This document shows, piece by piece, positions 24,311-31,227 of a stretch of 31,227 nucleotides of DNA. The DNA is from Carnobacterium_A sp036639135. GTDB taxonomy: Bacteria > Bacillota > Bacilli > Lactobacillales > Carnobacteriaceae. Both the position numbers and the translations under genes were made by a program. Within the stretch, counting starts at the first letter, position 1; the number at the start of each line of letters is the position of its first letter. Location: the NCBI GenBank assembly GCA_036639135.1, contig JAVWJE010000012.1:1-31227 (forward strand), given 5' to 3'. A model generated the notes under the pieces. That model had not been told where the DNA came from and searched no databases. It was given only the letters and a program-made list of their open reading frames with translations.

Positions 24311-24814
24311 CTAAGTCCAATAGTTCAGTATCGCACCATTTTCCCCTTCGACTGGATCTTTATCCGGCTTAGCAACAGATACAATTGTTTGTTTGATCGC
24401 CTCATAATTTTCTGCTTCGCCTTTTTGTATATCCGGCTCAAGTCCATCAGGATATGCACCCACTATCTTGAAATCATCACTTGCTTCAATTCGCTTATGG
24501 GCTACGCCTGCAGGAAGGAGCAAAACATCCCCTTTTGAAAAAGAATACAGCTCCGCATTCGGACCGCCAAGCTGGATAGTTGCTTCTCCAGCAATACAAG
24601 CCAATACTTCATGAGTCGTAGCATGAAAATGATGGTAAGAAAAGATACCATTCACCCAGCCATTTGAATAACCGTTTTGTTCAAACAAATTTAATATACT
24701 CTGTGCTGAATCCGGCTTGCCCAATAAACCCATTACTCTTTTGGGATAATAAAGAACAGGGAGCGAGTTATTGGGAAACGGTTGATTTTCTACGATGTAA
24801 AACGTTTCTACCAT
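24311..24814 (-). CDS. Cupin domain protein (YjlB-like)
   Basis: This 167-residue single-domain cupin has the metal-site pattern HHFHATTHEV (His62, His64, Glu69) and PAGVAHKR (His106), on the two conserved cupin motifs. It resembles Bacillus YjlB, whose function is unknown. It lies 42 bp after the aldo/keto reductase gene with a GGAAG ribosome binding site, so the two are probably co-transcribed and may act on related small molecules. A dioxygenase, isomerase or sensor role is equally possible. Confidence 0.85.
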   Translation of the reverse strand: MVETFYIVENQPFPNNSLPVLYYPKRVMGLLGKPDSAQSILNLFEQNGYSNGWVNGIFSYHHFHATTHEVLACIAGEATIQLGGPNAELYSFSKGDVLLLPAGVAHKRIEASDDFKIVGAYPDGLEPDIQKGEAENYEAIKQTIVSVAKPDKDPVEGENGAILNYWT

Positions 24815-24856
24815 AAGTTCTAACTTCCTTTCTTCTACGACTGATCAAAAACTACC

Positions 24857-25705
24857 TTAATCAAACTCTTCGTATTCATTTGGATGTTGTCCTTCTACTC
24901 TGCCGGCTTCCCCTTTGTCTAAAGCATCAATCTTTTGACTATCTTCTTTTGTTAATTCAAAATCAAAAACATTCAGGTTCGCTTTTTGGTGTTTTGCGGA
25001 CGAGGCTTTTACAATGGGCACTACATTATTCTGCAAATTCCAGCGGATAATAATTTGAGCAGGTTCTTTTCCATATTTTTCAGCAAGAGCAACAATGGTT
25101 TCATTCTCCAACACATCATTGATTTCACGACCAAATGGACTCCATGCTTCCGTTTGAATACCTAATTTTTTATTAGCTTTGACCAGTTCATTATTATTAA
25201 AATAAGGATGATGTTCAATTTGGTTTGTAGCAGGAGTAACGCCTGTCTTTTCAATGATACGTTCAAGATGTTCCGGCAAGAAATTAGATACACCAATCGT
25301 TTTGATCAGCCCAAATTTTTGTGCATCTACTAAAGCTTGCCAAGCTTGTTCATATTTACCTTGTTTAGGTAGCGGCCAGTGAATCAAGTATTTATCAAAG
25401 TAATCGATACCAATACGATACAAAGATTCTTGAATCATTTTGATTGCATTATCGTATTCATGGGACATACCAGGAAGTTTTGAACTAATCAGCAATTCTT
25501 CACGTGGAATGGATGAACGGCGCACAGCTTCTCCTACCATACCTTCATTATTGTAATTGGTTGAAGTGTCGATGAGTCGATAACCCGCGTCAATAGCTGT
25601 AAGAACATTGTTTAAGCCTTGTGCTCCTTTGATGTTTACTGTTCCAAATCCAATAGCCGGTAAACTCATTCCGTCGTTTAATTCGATCTTCTCTATTTTT
25701 ATCAT
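24857..25705 (-). CDS. Aldo/keto reductase
   Basis: This 282-residue NADPH-dependent oxidoreductase has the full catalytic tetrad: Asp46, Tyr51 (DTSTNYNNE), Lys76 (SSKL) and His109 (YLIHWPLP). Cofactor-site segments SNFLPEH, ATNQIEHHPYFNN and VVPIVKASSAKHQKAN are present. It resembles the YtbE/2,5-diketo-gluconate reductase group, which reduces a broad range of aldehydes and ketones. The start ATG has a GGATGGA site. It is the first gene of a two-gene unit with the cupin; a TATACT at 25752-25747 may be its -10. Confidence 0.93.
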   Translation of the reverse strand: MIKIEKIELNDGMSLPAIGFGTVNIKGAQGLNNVLTAIDAGYRLIDTSTNYNNEGMVGEAVRRSSIPREELLISSKLPGMSHEYDNAIKMIQESLYRIGIDYFDKYLIHWPLPKQGKYEQAWQALVDAQKFGLIKTIGVSNFLPEHLERIIEKTGVTPATNQIEHHPYFNNNELVKANKKLGIQTEAWSPFGREINDVLENETIVALAEKYGKEPAQIIIRWNLQNNVVPIVKASSAKHQKANLNVFDFELTKEDSQKIDALDKGEAGRVEGQHPNEYEEFD

Positions 25706-26039
25706 CTTATTTCCATCCTTTCTATGAATATTCCTTTATATCATTTAGTATAAAGGATAAAAAAAAGACTATCATGTAATACGCACTTGGAATTTGAAAA
25801 TGAAGGAACAATCGGTATGCGTACTAATTGGTTTGATAAAGTAAGAGTTTTTTGCAGTTTGTATATACTATTGAATAATTGGCAGATAGTCTGAATGAGC
25901 GTTTGAAAACTACTAACATTGGCGAAGATAAATTGACTGTTATTTTAGACACACATAAATTTAAGCAAAATTTAGGTTTGACACAAAAGTAATCTTTTAA
26001 ATGAGGTTGTCCATAAAATCACCAAAAATATGCTATTTC
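25706..26039. other. Intergenic stretch with short open frames, possible gene remnant
   Basis: The gap between the aldo/keto reductase and the helicase operon is larger than its neighbours. On the plus strand it holds a 25-codon ORF at 25817-25894 with GAAGGAA upstream of its ATG, and an overlapping open frame at 25879-25992 that ends in a Lys/Thr-rich, plausibly coding tail (DTHKFKQNLGLTQK). Neither is recognised. They could be the decayed end of a lost gene or chance frames. Confidence 0.3.
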
Positions 26040-26091
26040 AAAAAGACACCCCTGAAGTTCAACTGTTAGGCTGAAATTAAGGGTGTCTTTC
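26040..26091 (-). terminator. Terminator of the TerB/BrxD-like/helicase operon
   Basis: AAAGACACCC (26042-26051) pairs with GGGTGTCTTT (26081-26090), with an inner TTCA/TGAA pairing. On the minus strand a T-run follows. It lies about 20 bp after the helicase stop codon. Confidence 0.8.
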
Positions 26092-26109
26092 TACTTTACT
26101 CATTTATAT

Positions 26110-28191
26110 TCATGTTCTCATCGTAAAAAAGTTAGTCAAAATCCATTTGATTTTTAATGATTTGGGCACTAACTGCATGAACTTTTGATGGGTCGTCAAT
26201 TCTTCGATAGCCTTCTCATTTTTCTCCAGATAAGCTGCAACAGTATCCAACGAATGTTCATTTTTGTTAAGTTCTTCCATCACTTTTTTAATGTTAGGAC
26301 CAGTAATCAAGGAATGTTTGTCGTGCAATTGGTATGTTTCTCCCTCAGCAGCAACACTCTTGATCAGCAGCAATAAGGCGATATTGAATCGGGTGCCTTT
26401 AAATGTCACGATACCCCTATTCGCTTGTTCATCCTCATACCAATAATTTCCTTCATCGTAGACTAGTTTGCTCTTTAACAGCTCAAAATCTTCTGTGATT
26501 TTTTCATTGTTCAAGGTCAAATACGTTTCGTTTTTTAACAACTGTTCCATATTTACTCGTACTTCATTGGTAACGAATCCTTCGCCGCTAACAAATTTAG
26601 GAGCTTTTCCTTCTTTTGTCTTGTCGACCAGGATACGCTTGGCTTTGATATCGATATCTCTCACGACCCATACTCTGCCGGCCAATAGAATTTTGCTTTC
26701 GATTTGGATATCAGGTGTAAATGGCAAGCTGCCGATACGCTCATGTTGATAATGAACAGAAAAATCGCTAGTTGTTAAAAAAAGAGCGTAAAAATCCCTA
26801 AAGCGGAGCAAGCGTTCTCCTTCTATGCCAACAATTGCTTCTTCATCCATGATTTCGATAAATTCTTTTTCTACCATATAATCAATTAATGTCGCCAAGT
26901 CTGTGTCTGAAATCTCTTTCCATACTGGAAAAATTTGGTTCATGCGCATGAGTTGTGCTAACGGTACACTTATTTTTTGGAAAAGAATTGCCATCACTTG
27001 ATGTGCCAACGCATTGTAAGGCGTTTCAATCGTTTCCATGGCATCTATTTCTTTTCGTTCCAATAAGTCTAGAGCAGAGTAGGTCTGAAGCATTTCCCAC
27101 GGATCATCTTCTACAATATGCAAAATACTTTGATGAGTTCGTCGGCCGCTACGTCCCAGACGTTGGCTAAGAGAAGAAGTAGACGGCGGAGCATTATACT
27201 GCACCACACTGTCCACCGACCCGATATCTATTCCCAATTCCAATGTGGAAGTACAAGTAATCGTGAACAAATCCTCTTCATTATTTTTAGCGAAAAATTC
27301 GACTTCCTCACGCAAAACCTTATCAATAGAAGAATGATGAGCAAAGTATCGGATAGGTGCGTTCTCTTCTTTTGCCATTTTTTCTAATTTATGGGTGATT
27401 TCTTCCACTTTGTTTCGAGAATTCGGAAAAATCAACATCGTTTCATTTTTGGAATACTGATAAATCGAGGCTAAAGATTCCCTTGAAATAAATGGCCCTG
27501 TTTCTCCGCTCGTATAATCTATCGTAACGAACAAGTCATTCTTTTCACGGTCTACAAGAATATCTGTCTCACGCTTGCTGCCAAAGAAAGCTTTCGCATA
27601 GCCGAAATCGGTCTTGCTCAAGGTGGCGCTCATCGCGATAAAACGCGGATTTTGCATTAATTGATTGATCCGCTGCATCAGGGATTGGAGGTGGATTCCG
27701 CGTTGTGTCCCTAAAAAACTATGCAGTTCATCAATGATAATCCATTCTACTCCTTTAAATAAGTGCTGCGCTTCACCAGGACGGTTTACTAGCATACCCT
27801 CGATCGATTCGGGTGTAATCAACAGAATGCCTTTAGGCTGCTTCACAACTTTCTTTTTCTGTGCTTGAGAAGCTTCACCGTGCCACCTAGTAATCGGAAC
27901 ATCCAAATAGTGACATAGTTCACTGATGCGTTGAAACTGATCGTTTATTAGGGCTTTTAGAGGCGAAATGTACAAAACCTTTAGTCCCGTTTTCCACTCT
28001 TCCACACTATTGAGCGCTGGAATGAACGCCGCTTCTGTTTTTCCCGATGCTGTCGGTGCAGACAGAATAAGGTTGTGATCGGTATTGGCAATCTGTTTGA
28101 TGGACGCACTTTGGATTCTGGTTAATGCCGGCCAGCCTTTATCATAGATATACTCTTGAATGTTCCTGTTTAAACTATCAAATGCTTGCAT
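26110..28191 (-). CDS. Lhr-like superfamily 2 DELH-box helicase
   Basis: This 693-residue ATP-dependent nucleic-acid helicase shows the SF2 motifs in order: Q-motif region LTRIQSASI, Walker A SAPTASGKTE (44-53), Ia SPLKALINDQ, TPES, II DELH (154-157), III SAT (188-190), V TSTLELGIDIG and VI QRLGRSGRR (343-351). DELH, ELGIDIG and the helical region after motif VI place it near the Lhr family, which includes the BrxHI helicase of some BREX systems. It is much shorter than full-length Lhr. The ATG overlaps the stop of the ATPase gene (TGATG), so the two are translationally coupled. It is the last gene of the operon. It is likely a DNA translocase of a defence or repair system; its substrate is unknown. 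Confidence 0.93.
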   Translation of the reverse strand: MQAFDSLNRNIQEYIYDKGWPALTRIQSASIKQIANTDHNLILSAPTASGKTEAAFIPALNSVEEWKTGLKVLYISPLKALINDQFQRISELCHYLDVPITRWHGEASQAQKKKVVKQPKGILLITPESIEGMLVNRPGEAQHLFKGVEWIIIDELHSFLGTQRGIHLQSLMQRINQLMQNPRFIAMSATLSKTDFGYAKAFFGSKRETDILVDREKNDLFVTIDYTSGETGPFISRESLASIYQYSKNETMLIFPNSRNKVEEITHKLEKMAKEENAPIRYFAHHSSIDKVLREEVEFFAKNNEEDLFTITCTSTLELGIDIGSVDSVVQYNAPPSTSSLSQRLGRSGRRTHQSILHIVEDDPWEMLQTYSALDLLERKEIDAMETIETPYNALAHQVMAILFQKISVPLAQLMRMNQIFPVWKEISDTDLATLIDYMVEKEFIEIMDEEAIVGIEGERLLRFRDFYALFLTTSDFSVHYQHERIGSLPFTPDIQIESKILLAGRVWVVRDIDIKAKRILVDKTKEGKAPKFVSGEGFVTNEVRVNMEQLLKNETYLTLNNEKITEDFELLKSKLVYDEGNYWYEDEQANRGIVTFKGTRFNIALLLLIKSVAAEGETYQLHDKHSLITGPNIKKVMEELNKNEHSLDTVAAYLEKNEKAIEELTTHQKFMQLVPKSLKIKWILTNFFTMRT

Positions 28192-29519
28192 CAGTAAACC
28201 TCTATTTCGTCATGGTCATCTGCATCTTTCTCCACAGTGACTGCTTTTCTTCCAAATCGTTCGACAAGAATCTGATCAAAGGAATGTTCCGGATTTTGGC
28301 GCAGCAAAGACAAGATTTCAATATAATCCTTAATGACCGATCGTGGTGTCAAGAATGCCGCAGATCCTGGGCGATTTAATTGTTCTTCCATATAATGCTG
28401 AATCTCACTGGCTGTTACTGACAGTATTGTTTGATTAGCTGTATTGTAGATTTCCAATAACTTGTTCAACAGAATAAAAATTTCTTCTGGCGTCAGCGGC
28501 TTCAAATCGATAACTGTACTATTAACATTGACATAGGGTTTGTTTTTCATCAATTCATTGCCGAGTCGGGTTTTTAATGCGCCATAACTTGCTAATCCTC
28601 TGCGCTCATCATATATTGTATTTTTTGTTGCACCAAAATTAATAAACAAGCCTTTTGCTTCATTCGTTTTTGTTTCATTGTATAAATTAAGAATCATTTC
28701 ATAATTTTTTTCACGAGTCATAGATCGCGGCAGTTTGTACAAATTGACAGACTCATCAAAATTTATGACAAATCCTTTGTAGCCGATTTTCAAAAATAAT
28801 TCCGCCAAGTTTTTCACTGCGATCAGATAATTTGAATCATTGATGATATTTTTGATGCCTAATTCTTTGGACGCTTCTGTTTTGGTTGTAATATCTCCGC
28901 GAATCCAACGAATGGCTTCAATTTGAAGCGACACATTGTCTTGTGCGATTCCCTCGAAATACTTTATCAGCGCTTGGCCGAATTCATAGGAAAGACCGGA
29001 TGAATAGAAGGAATTCGTCGTTTTCAAAATAACATTTTGCACCAGTTTCCAGTTGGCCTTTTCCATCAATGCAGCAACGGAAAGATTATGTTCTGTAGCA
29101 ATCTGATCGAGTAGCACTTGAATCCACTGCTGAACAATCGTCTCAATCGCATTCCCGTTGCGGTTGTTTTTGATGGTGATCTTATTGACGATTTCATTAT
29201 ACAATGCCAATGCTTTTCCAGATGAATCATAAAAACGGCGGGTCGGAGTCAAATCAATCGTAGACACAACGAAATTTTTTTGCAGCGCCAGCGATTCAAT
29301 TGTCCGCAGAACAAAACTTTTTCCCGAACCGAAATCCCCCACCCAAAAACGCAGATCACTCGTGCCGTCTTCTAATTTTTGTAAAGTCGTAATGATTTCC
29401 TCAACTTCATTGCTTCTTCCCACCAACACATGCTGTACGCCTTTTACAGGAACAACTCCTGCCTCAAGTGAGTCAATAATTGTTTGGGCATCCTTCTTTC
29501 TCAGCTTCTTTTCAACCAT
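28191..29519 (-). CDS. BREX BrxD-like ATP-binding protein (DUF2791 type)
   Basis: This 442-residue P-loop ATPase opens with DAQTIIDSLEAGVVPVKGVQHVLVGR, the typical start of DUF2791/BrxD proteins. Next come Walker A VGDFGSGKSF (about 61-70), STIDLTPTRRFYD and the Walker B-like GFVINFDESVNLY. The ATG at 29519 is preferred (a TTG lies one codon earlier). It overlaps the stop of the TerB-type gene, with GAGGGA upstream. The C-terminus is acidic and overlaps the helicase start. In BREX systems BrxD partners with the BrxHI helicase, as here, but no methylase, PglZ or BrxL is seen in the window. Confidence 0.9.
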   Translation of the reverse strand: MVEKKLRKKDAQTIIDSLEAGVVPVKGVQHVLVGRSNEVEEIITTLQKLEDGTSDLRFWVGDFGSGKSFVLRTIESLALQKNFVVSTIDLTPTRRFYDSSGKALALYNEIVNKITIKNNRNGNAIETIVQQWIQVLLDQIATEHNLSVAALMEKANWKLVQNVILKTTNSFYSSGLSYEFGQALIKYFEGIAQDNVSLQIEAIRWIRGDITTKTEASKELGIKNIINDSNYLIAVKNLAELFLKIGYKGFVINFDESVNLYKLPRSMTREKNYEMILNLYNETKTNEAKGLFINFGATKNTIYDERRGLASYGALKTRLGNELMKNKPYVNVNSTVIDLKPLTPEEIFILLNKLLEIYNTANQTILSVTASEIQHYMEEQLNRPGSAAFLTPRSVIKDYIEILSLLRQNPEHSFDQILVERFGRKAVTVEKDADDHDEIEVY

Positions 29520-31227
29520 CAACCCATTCCCTCATTTCTTCTATAAAATCGTCTTCAATAATGACTTGTTGTTGTTGGATAACCAATACTTGATCGTCAA
29601 ACACTTCGTACAACACCTCATTCAATTCATTAAGATAGGCCTGATACAATTTCCCTTTATTGTTTGCTTGTTGCTTAAAGGCTTCTAACGATATTTCGCC
29701 GTTTGCCACGATAGTTTTCAGAAAACTCATCTGTTCCATCTGTTCAATAGACGGCTCGTTGTTTTGCTTTTCCGTCTCTTCTATTACAGAAACAAAAACT
29801 TCAGATTCCATTTGTCCTTTTACCGGCAGTATTTTTGTCTGATTAAGAACATCTGAGCTTACATCTGAACCTAACTCTTTGATCGTCTTTTCTTCTCTCA
29901 AATAATCGTCAACCCTATCGATTATCGTACCCAATGCCAAGTGGGATGCAGTGATCAATTCATTGTCTAATTTGACCTCTCTTCGTTTTGGCTGAGTCAA
30001 TTCTCTTAAAGCTACCGGCCAGCTTTTATAAGACAAATCTTGAGCGAGCAGCAGCTGTTGGTAATCGGCTTGTCTAGTTGGGTAAATAAACTTTTCCCGT
30101 TCTTTTTGCTGTGCTTTTGTCAACGGCAATTCTGCTTTTTCCATTAGAAAAATAAACAGGATGCGTTTATGTGCATCCCCACTCAACTTGATTACTTTTG
30201 TAGCAATTTTTTTCAATTCGGGATCTGTCGCCAACTCCTCAAGAAGTATGCTGATTTGTTCGATTGATTGATTAAGAACAAACTTCGCCGCTTCATTCCA
30301 AGCCGTCTTGTTGGCGTTTCGCAAGGCAGTGATAGTTGAGTAACCCAATTCTAAGTCGATTTCCTGGTCTAGAGAAGCTTGAATCTTTTGGAATGTTGTA
30401 TGCGGCAAGTAGTTTTCCAGACTCCCCAGGCTTTCCTCGACAGACAACAAGCGAAATCCTGCGACTTCTTTACGGATTCTGTTTTCAGTCAGAGAATAGA
30501 GATCTGTCGGCAAGGAATCCGTTTCTTCCCAGATACGTGTATCATCCATCGATAAATGGAAAAATTTTCTAAAATAATTATAAGGTTTGACCTTCCATTT
30601 GATTGATTCATCTTCTACATCTTGCAAGATGATTTGCAACAGCTCAACGTATTTTTCTAGACAAACGGACATAACCGCGGATATTTCCGAAAACTTAGTC
30701 TCACGTTTTTTTATATACTTAAAATGATCCATTTCAATCTGGCTAAATACCTCTTTATCCCGTAACTCTCCCGAGGGATCCCACCATAATCTTTTAGTAC
30801 CGAATGGCGTTAACCCAAATTGCATGATCGTTTCTTTATCCGGAAAAGGCATAAATTCTTGATATGTTTTAATCTCCTGTTTCAAAATAATCTCGACATC
30901 TTTGGATAACATCGCTTCCAATGCATAAGAAAAAGAGACCGTTAGCTGTGTATGATCCATTTTATAAAATGACCAGACTACCTCGGCAGCCAACTGATAA
31001 AGTTCATCAAAAACCGATGCACGATAATAATAATGATCGTACTTCACTTGCTTGATATTTTTACGTTTCCTTTTCAATTCTGCATCAACGATTACGCACA
31101 ATCTTTCAAATAGCTCTTCAACCGTTTTTTCTAATTGTTGTGTGAAGTTGCCGTTCATCCGTACAGACGATGCAACATAGCTGATCCATGCTTTTCTATT
31201 GCCTTTTTTCGCTTTGTACTTTTTTAC
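29512..31227 (-). CDS. TerB_C-domain protein (5' end beyond window)
   Basis: At least 571 residues are visible. The frame is open to the right edge (23 codons beyond the Met at 31158), so the true start lies outside and an N-terminal TerB_N domain may be there. The visible part is helical and charged. The C-terminal 170 residues fit TerB_C: LDNELITASHLALGTIIDRV, a Glu-rich linker, FLKTIVANGEISLEAFKQQA, and LNELNEVLYEVFDDQVLVIQ near the end. TerB-type proteins belong to a stress-response network first seen in tellurite resistance and are coupled in many genomes to DNA-processing enzymes. The gene overlaps the BrxD-like gene, so it is the upstream member of the operon. The domain call is from motif memory; the long middle part is not recognised. 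Confidence 0.8.
   Translation of the reverse strand, partial: VKKYKAKKGNRKAWISYVASSVRMNGNFTQQLEKTVEELFERLCVIVDAELKRKRKNIKQVKYDHYYYRASVFDELYQLAAEVVWSFYKMDHTQLTVSFSYALEAMLSKDVEIILKQEIKTYQEFMPFPDKETIMQFGLTPFGTKRLWWDPSGELRDKEVFSQIEMDHFKYIKKRETKFSEISAVMSVCLEKYVELLQIILQDVEDESIKWKVKPYNYFRKFFHLSMDDTRIWEETDSLPTDLYSLTENRIRKEVAGFRLLSVEESLGSLENYLPHTTFQKIQASLDQEIDLELGYSTITALRNANKTAWNEAAKFVLNQSIEQISILLEELATDPELKKIATKVIKLSGDAHKRILFIFLMEKAELPLTKAQQKEREKFIYPTRQADYQQLLLAQDLSYKSWPVALRELTQPKRREVKLDNELITASHLALGTIIDRVDDYLREEKTIKELGSDVSSDVLNQTKILPVKGQMESEVFVSVIEETEKQNNEPSIEQMEQMSFLKTIVANGEISLEAFKQQANNKGKLYQAYLNELNEVLYEVFDDQVLVIQQQQVIIEDDFIEEMREWVDG

Noticed and set aside
29512..31158. TerB-type gene starting at the Met at 31158
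   Set aside because: The frame is open for 23 more codons to the window edge and that Met lacks a clear ribosome binding site, so the gene is treated as 5'-truncated by the window.
26110..31227. A complete BREX system
   Set aside because: Only the BrxD-like and helicase components are seen; no PglZ, methylase, BrxC or BrxL gene is in the window, although the region upstream of the TerB gene is not visible.

Overview
The window comes from a low-GC Gram-positive bacterium of the Lactobacillales, most likely Carnobacterium or a close relative. This is judged from the AT-rich sequence, GGAGG-type ribosome binding sites, class Ib ribonucleotide reductase genes, a Lac-family PTS permease with a phospho-beta-glucosidase, and the general look of the proteins; no database search was possible. 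Almost all genes are on the minus strand. The exceptions are a BltD-like acetyltransferase, a ROK repressor and a small HEAT-repeat protein.

Layout, left to right. (1) 1-1564 is the 5' part of an SPC-type (P1B-4) metal-exporting ATPase, behind a near-consensus promoter and a palindrome of the ArsR/SmtB operator type. (2) 1938-3064 holds a BltD-like polyamine acetyltransferase (+) and a PNPOx-fold flavoprotein (-). (3) 3206-7886 is a class Ib ribonucleotide reductase operon, nrdI-nrdE-nrdF'-nrdF, preceded by two NrdR boxes. It encodes two beta subunits, and the first (nrdF') has lost a metal ligand and the radical-relay residues. (4) 8267-11210 is a metal and redox block: a free-standing HMA metal-binding protein, a P1B ATPase with no HMA domain of its own, and a Dps ferritin. 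The HMA gene and the ATPase-dps pair each have a perfect FNR-type site (TTGAT-N4-ATCAA) at exactly the same distance from a -10 box. (5) 11545-15737 is a five-gene selenium operon (mnmH/selU, selD, yedF, a DUF3343 Se/S carrier, a cysteine desulfurase-like enzyme) that looks dedicated to 2-selenouridine in tRNA. (6) 15944-16498 is a DUF924 protein. (7) 16842-22601 is a beta-glucoside locus: an EIIC permease and a TIM-barrel-like protein of unknown function, a divergent ROK repressor, a HEAT-repeat protein and a GH1 6-phospho-beta-glucosidase. (8) 22946-25705 holds a TPR/YdcF-type lipoprotein and a cupin plus aldo/keto reductase pair. (9) 26110-31227 is a tightly coupled three-gene module: a TerB_C-domain protein (running off the right edge), a BREX BrxD-like ATPase (DUF2791 type) and an Lhr-like DELH helicase. 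Its composition is that of a DNA-processing or defence system.

The two strongest candidates for undescribed biology are the radical-incompetent NrdF' next to an intact NrdF, which suggests a heterodimeric beta-beta' reductase, and the TerB/BrxD-like/Lhr-like helicase module. The paired FNR-type promoters over the HMA gene and the ATPase-dps unit are a third, regulatory, observation. No tRNA, rRNA, CRISPR array, insertion sequence or prophage gene was recognised.
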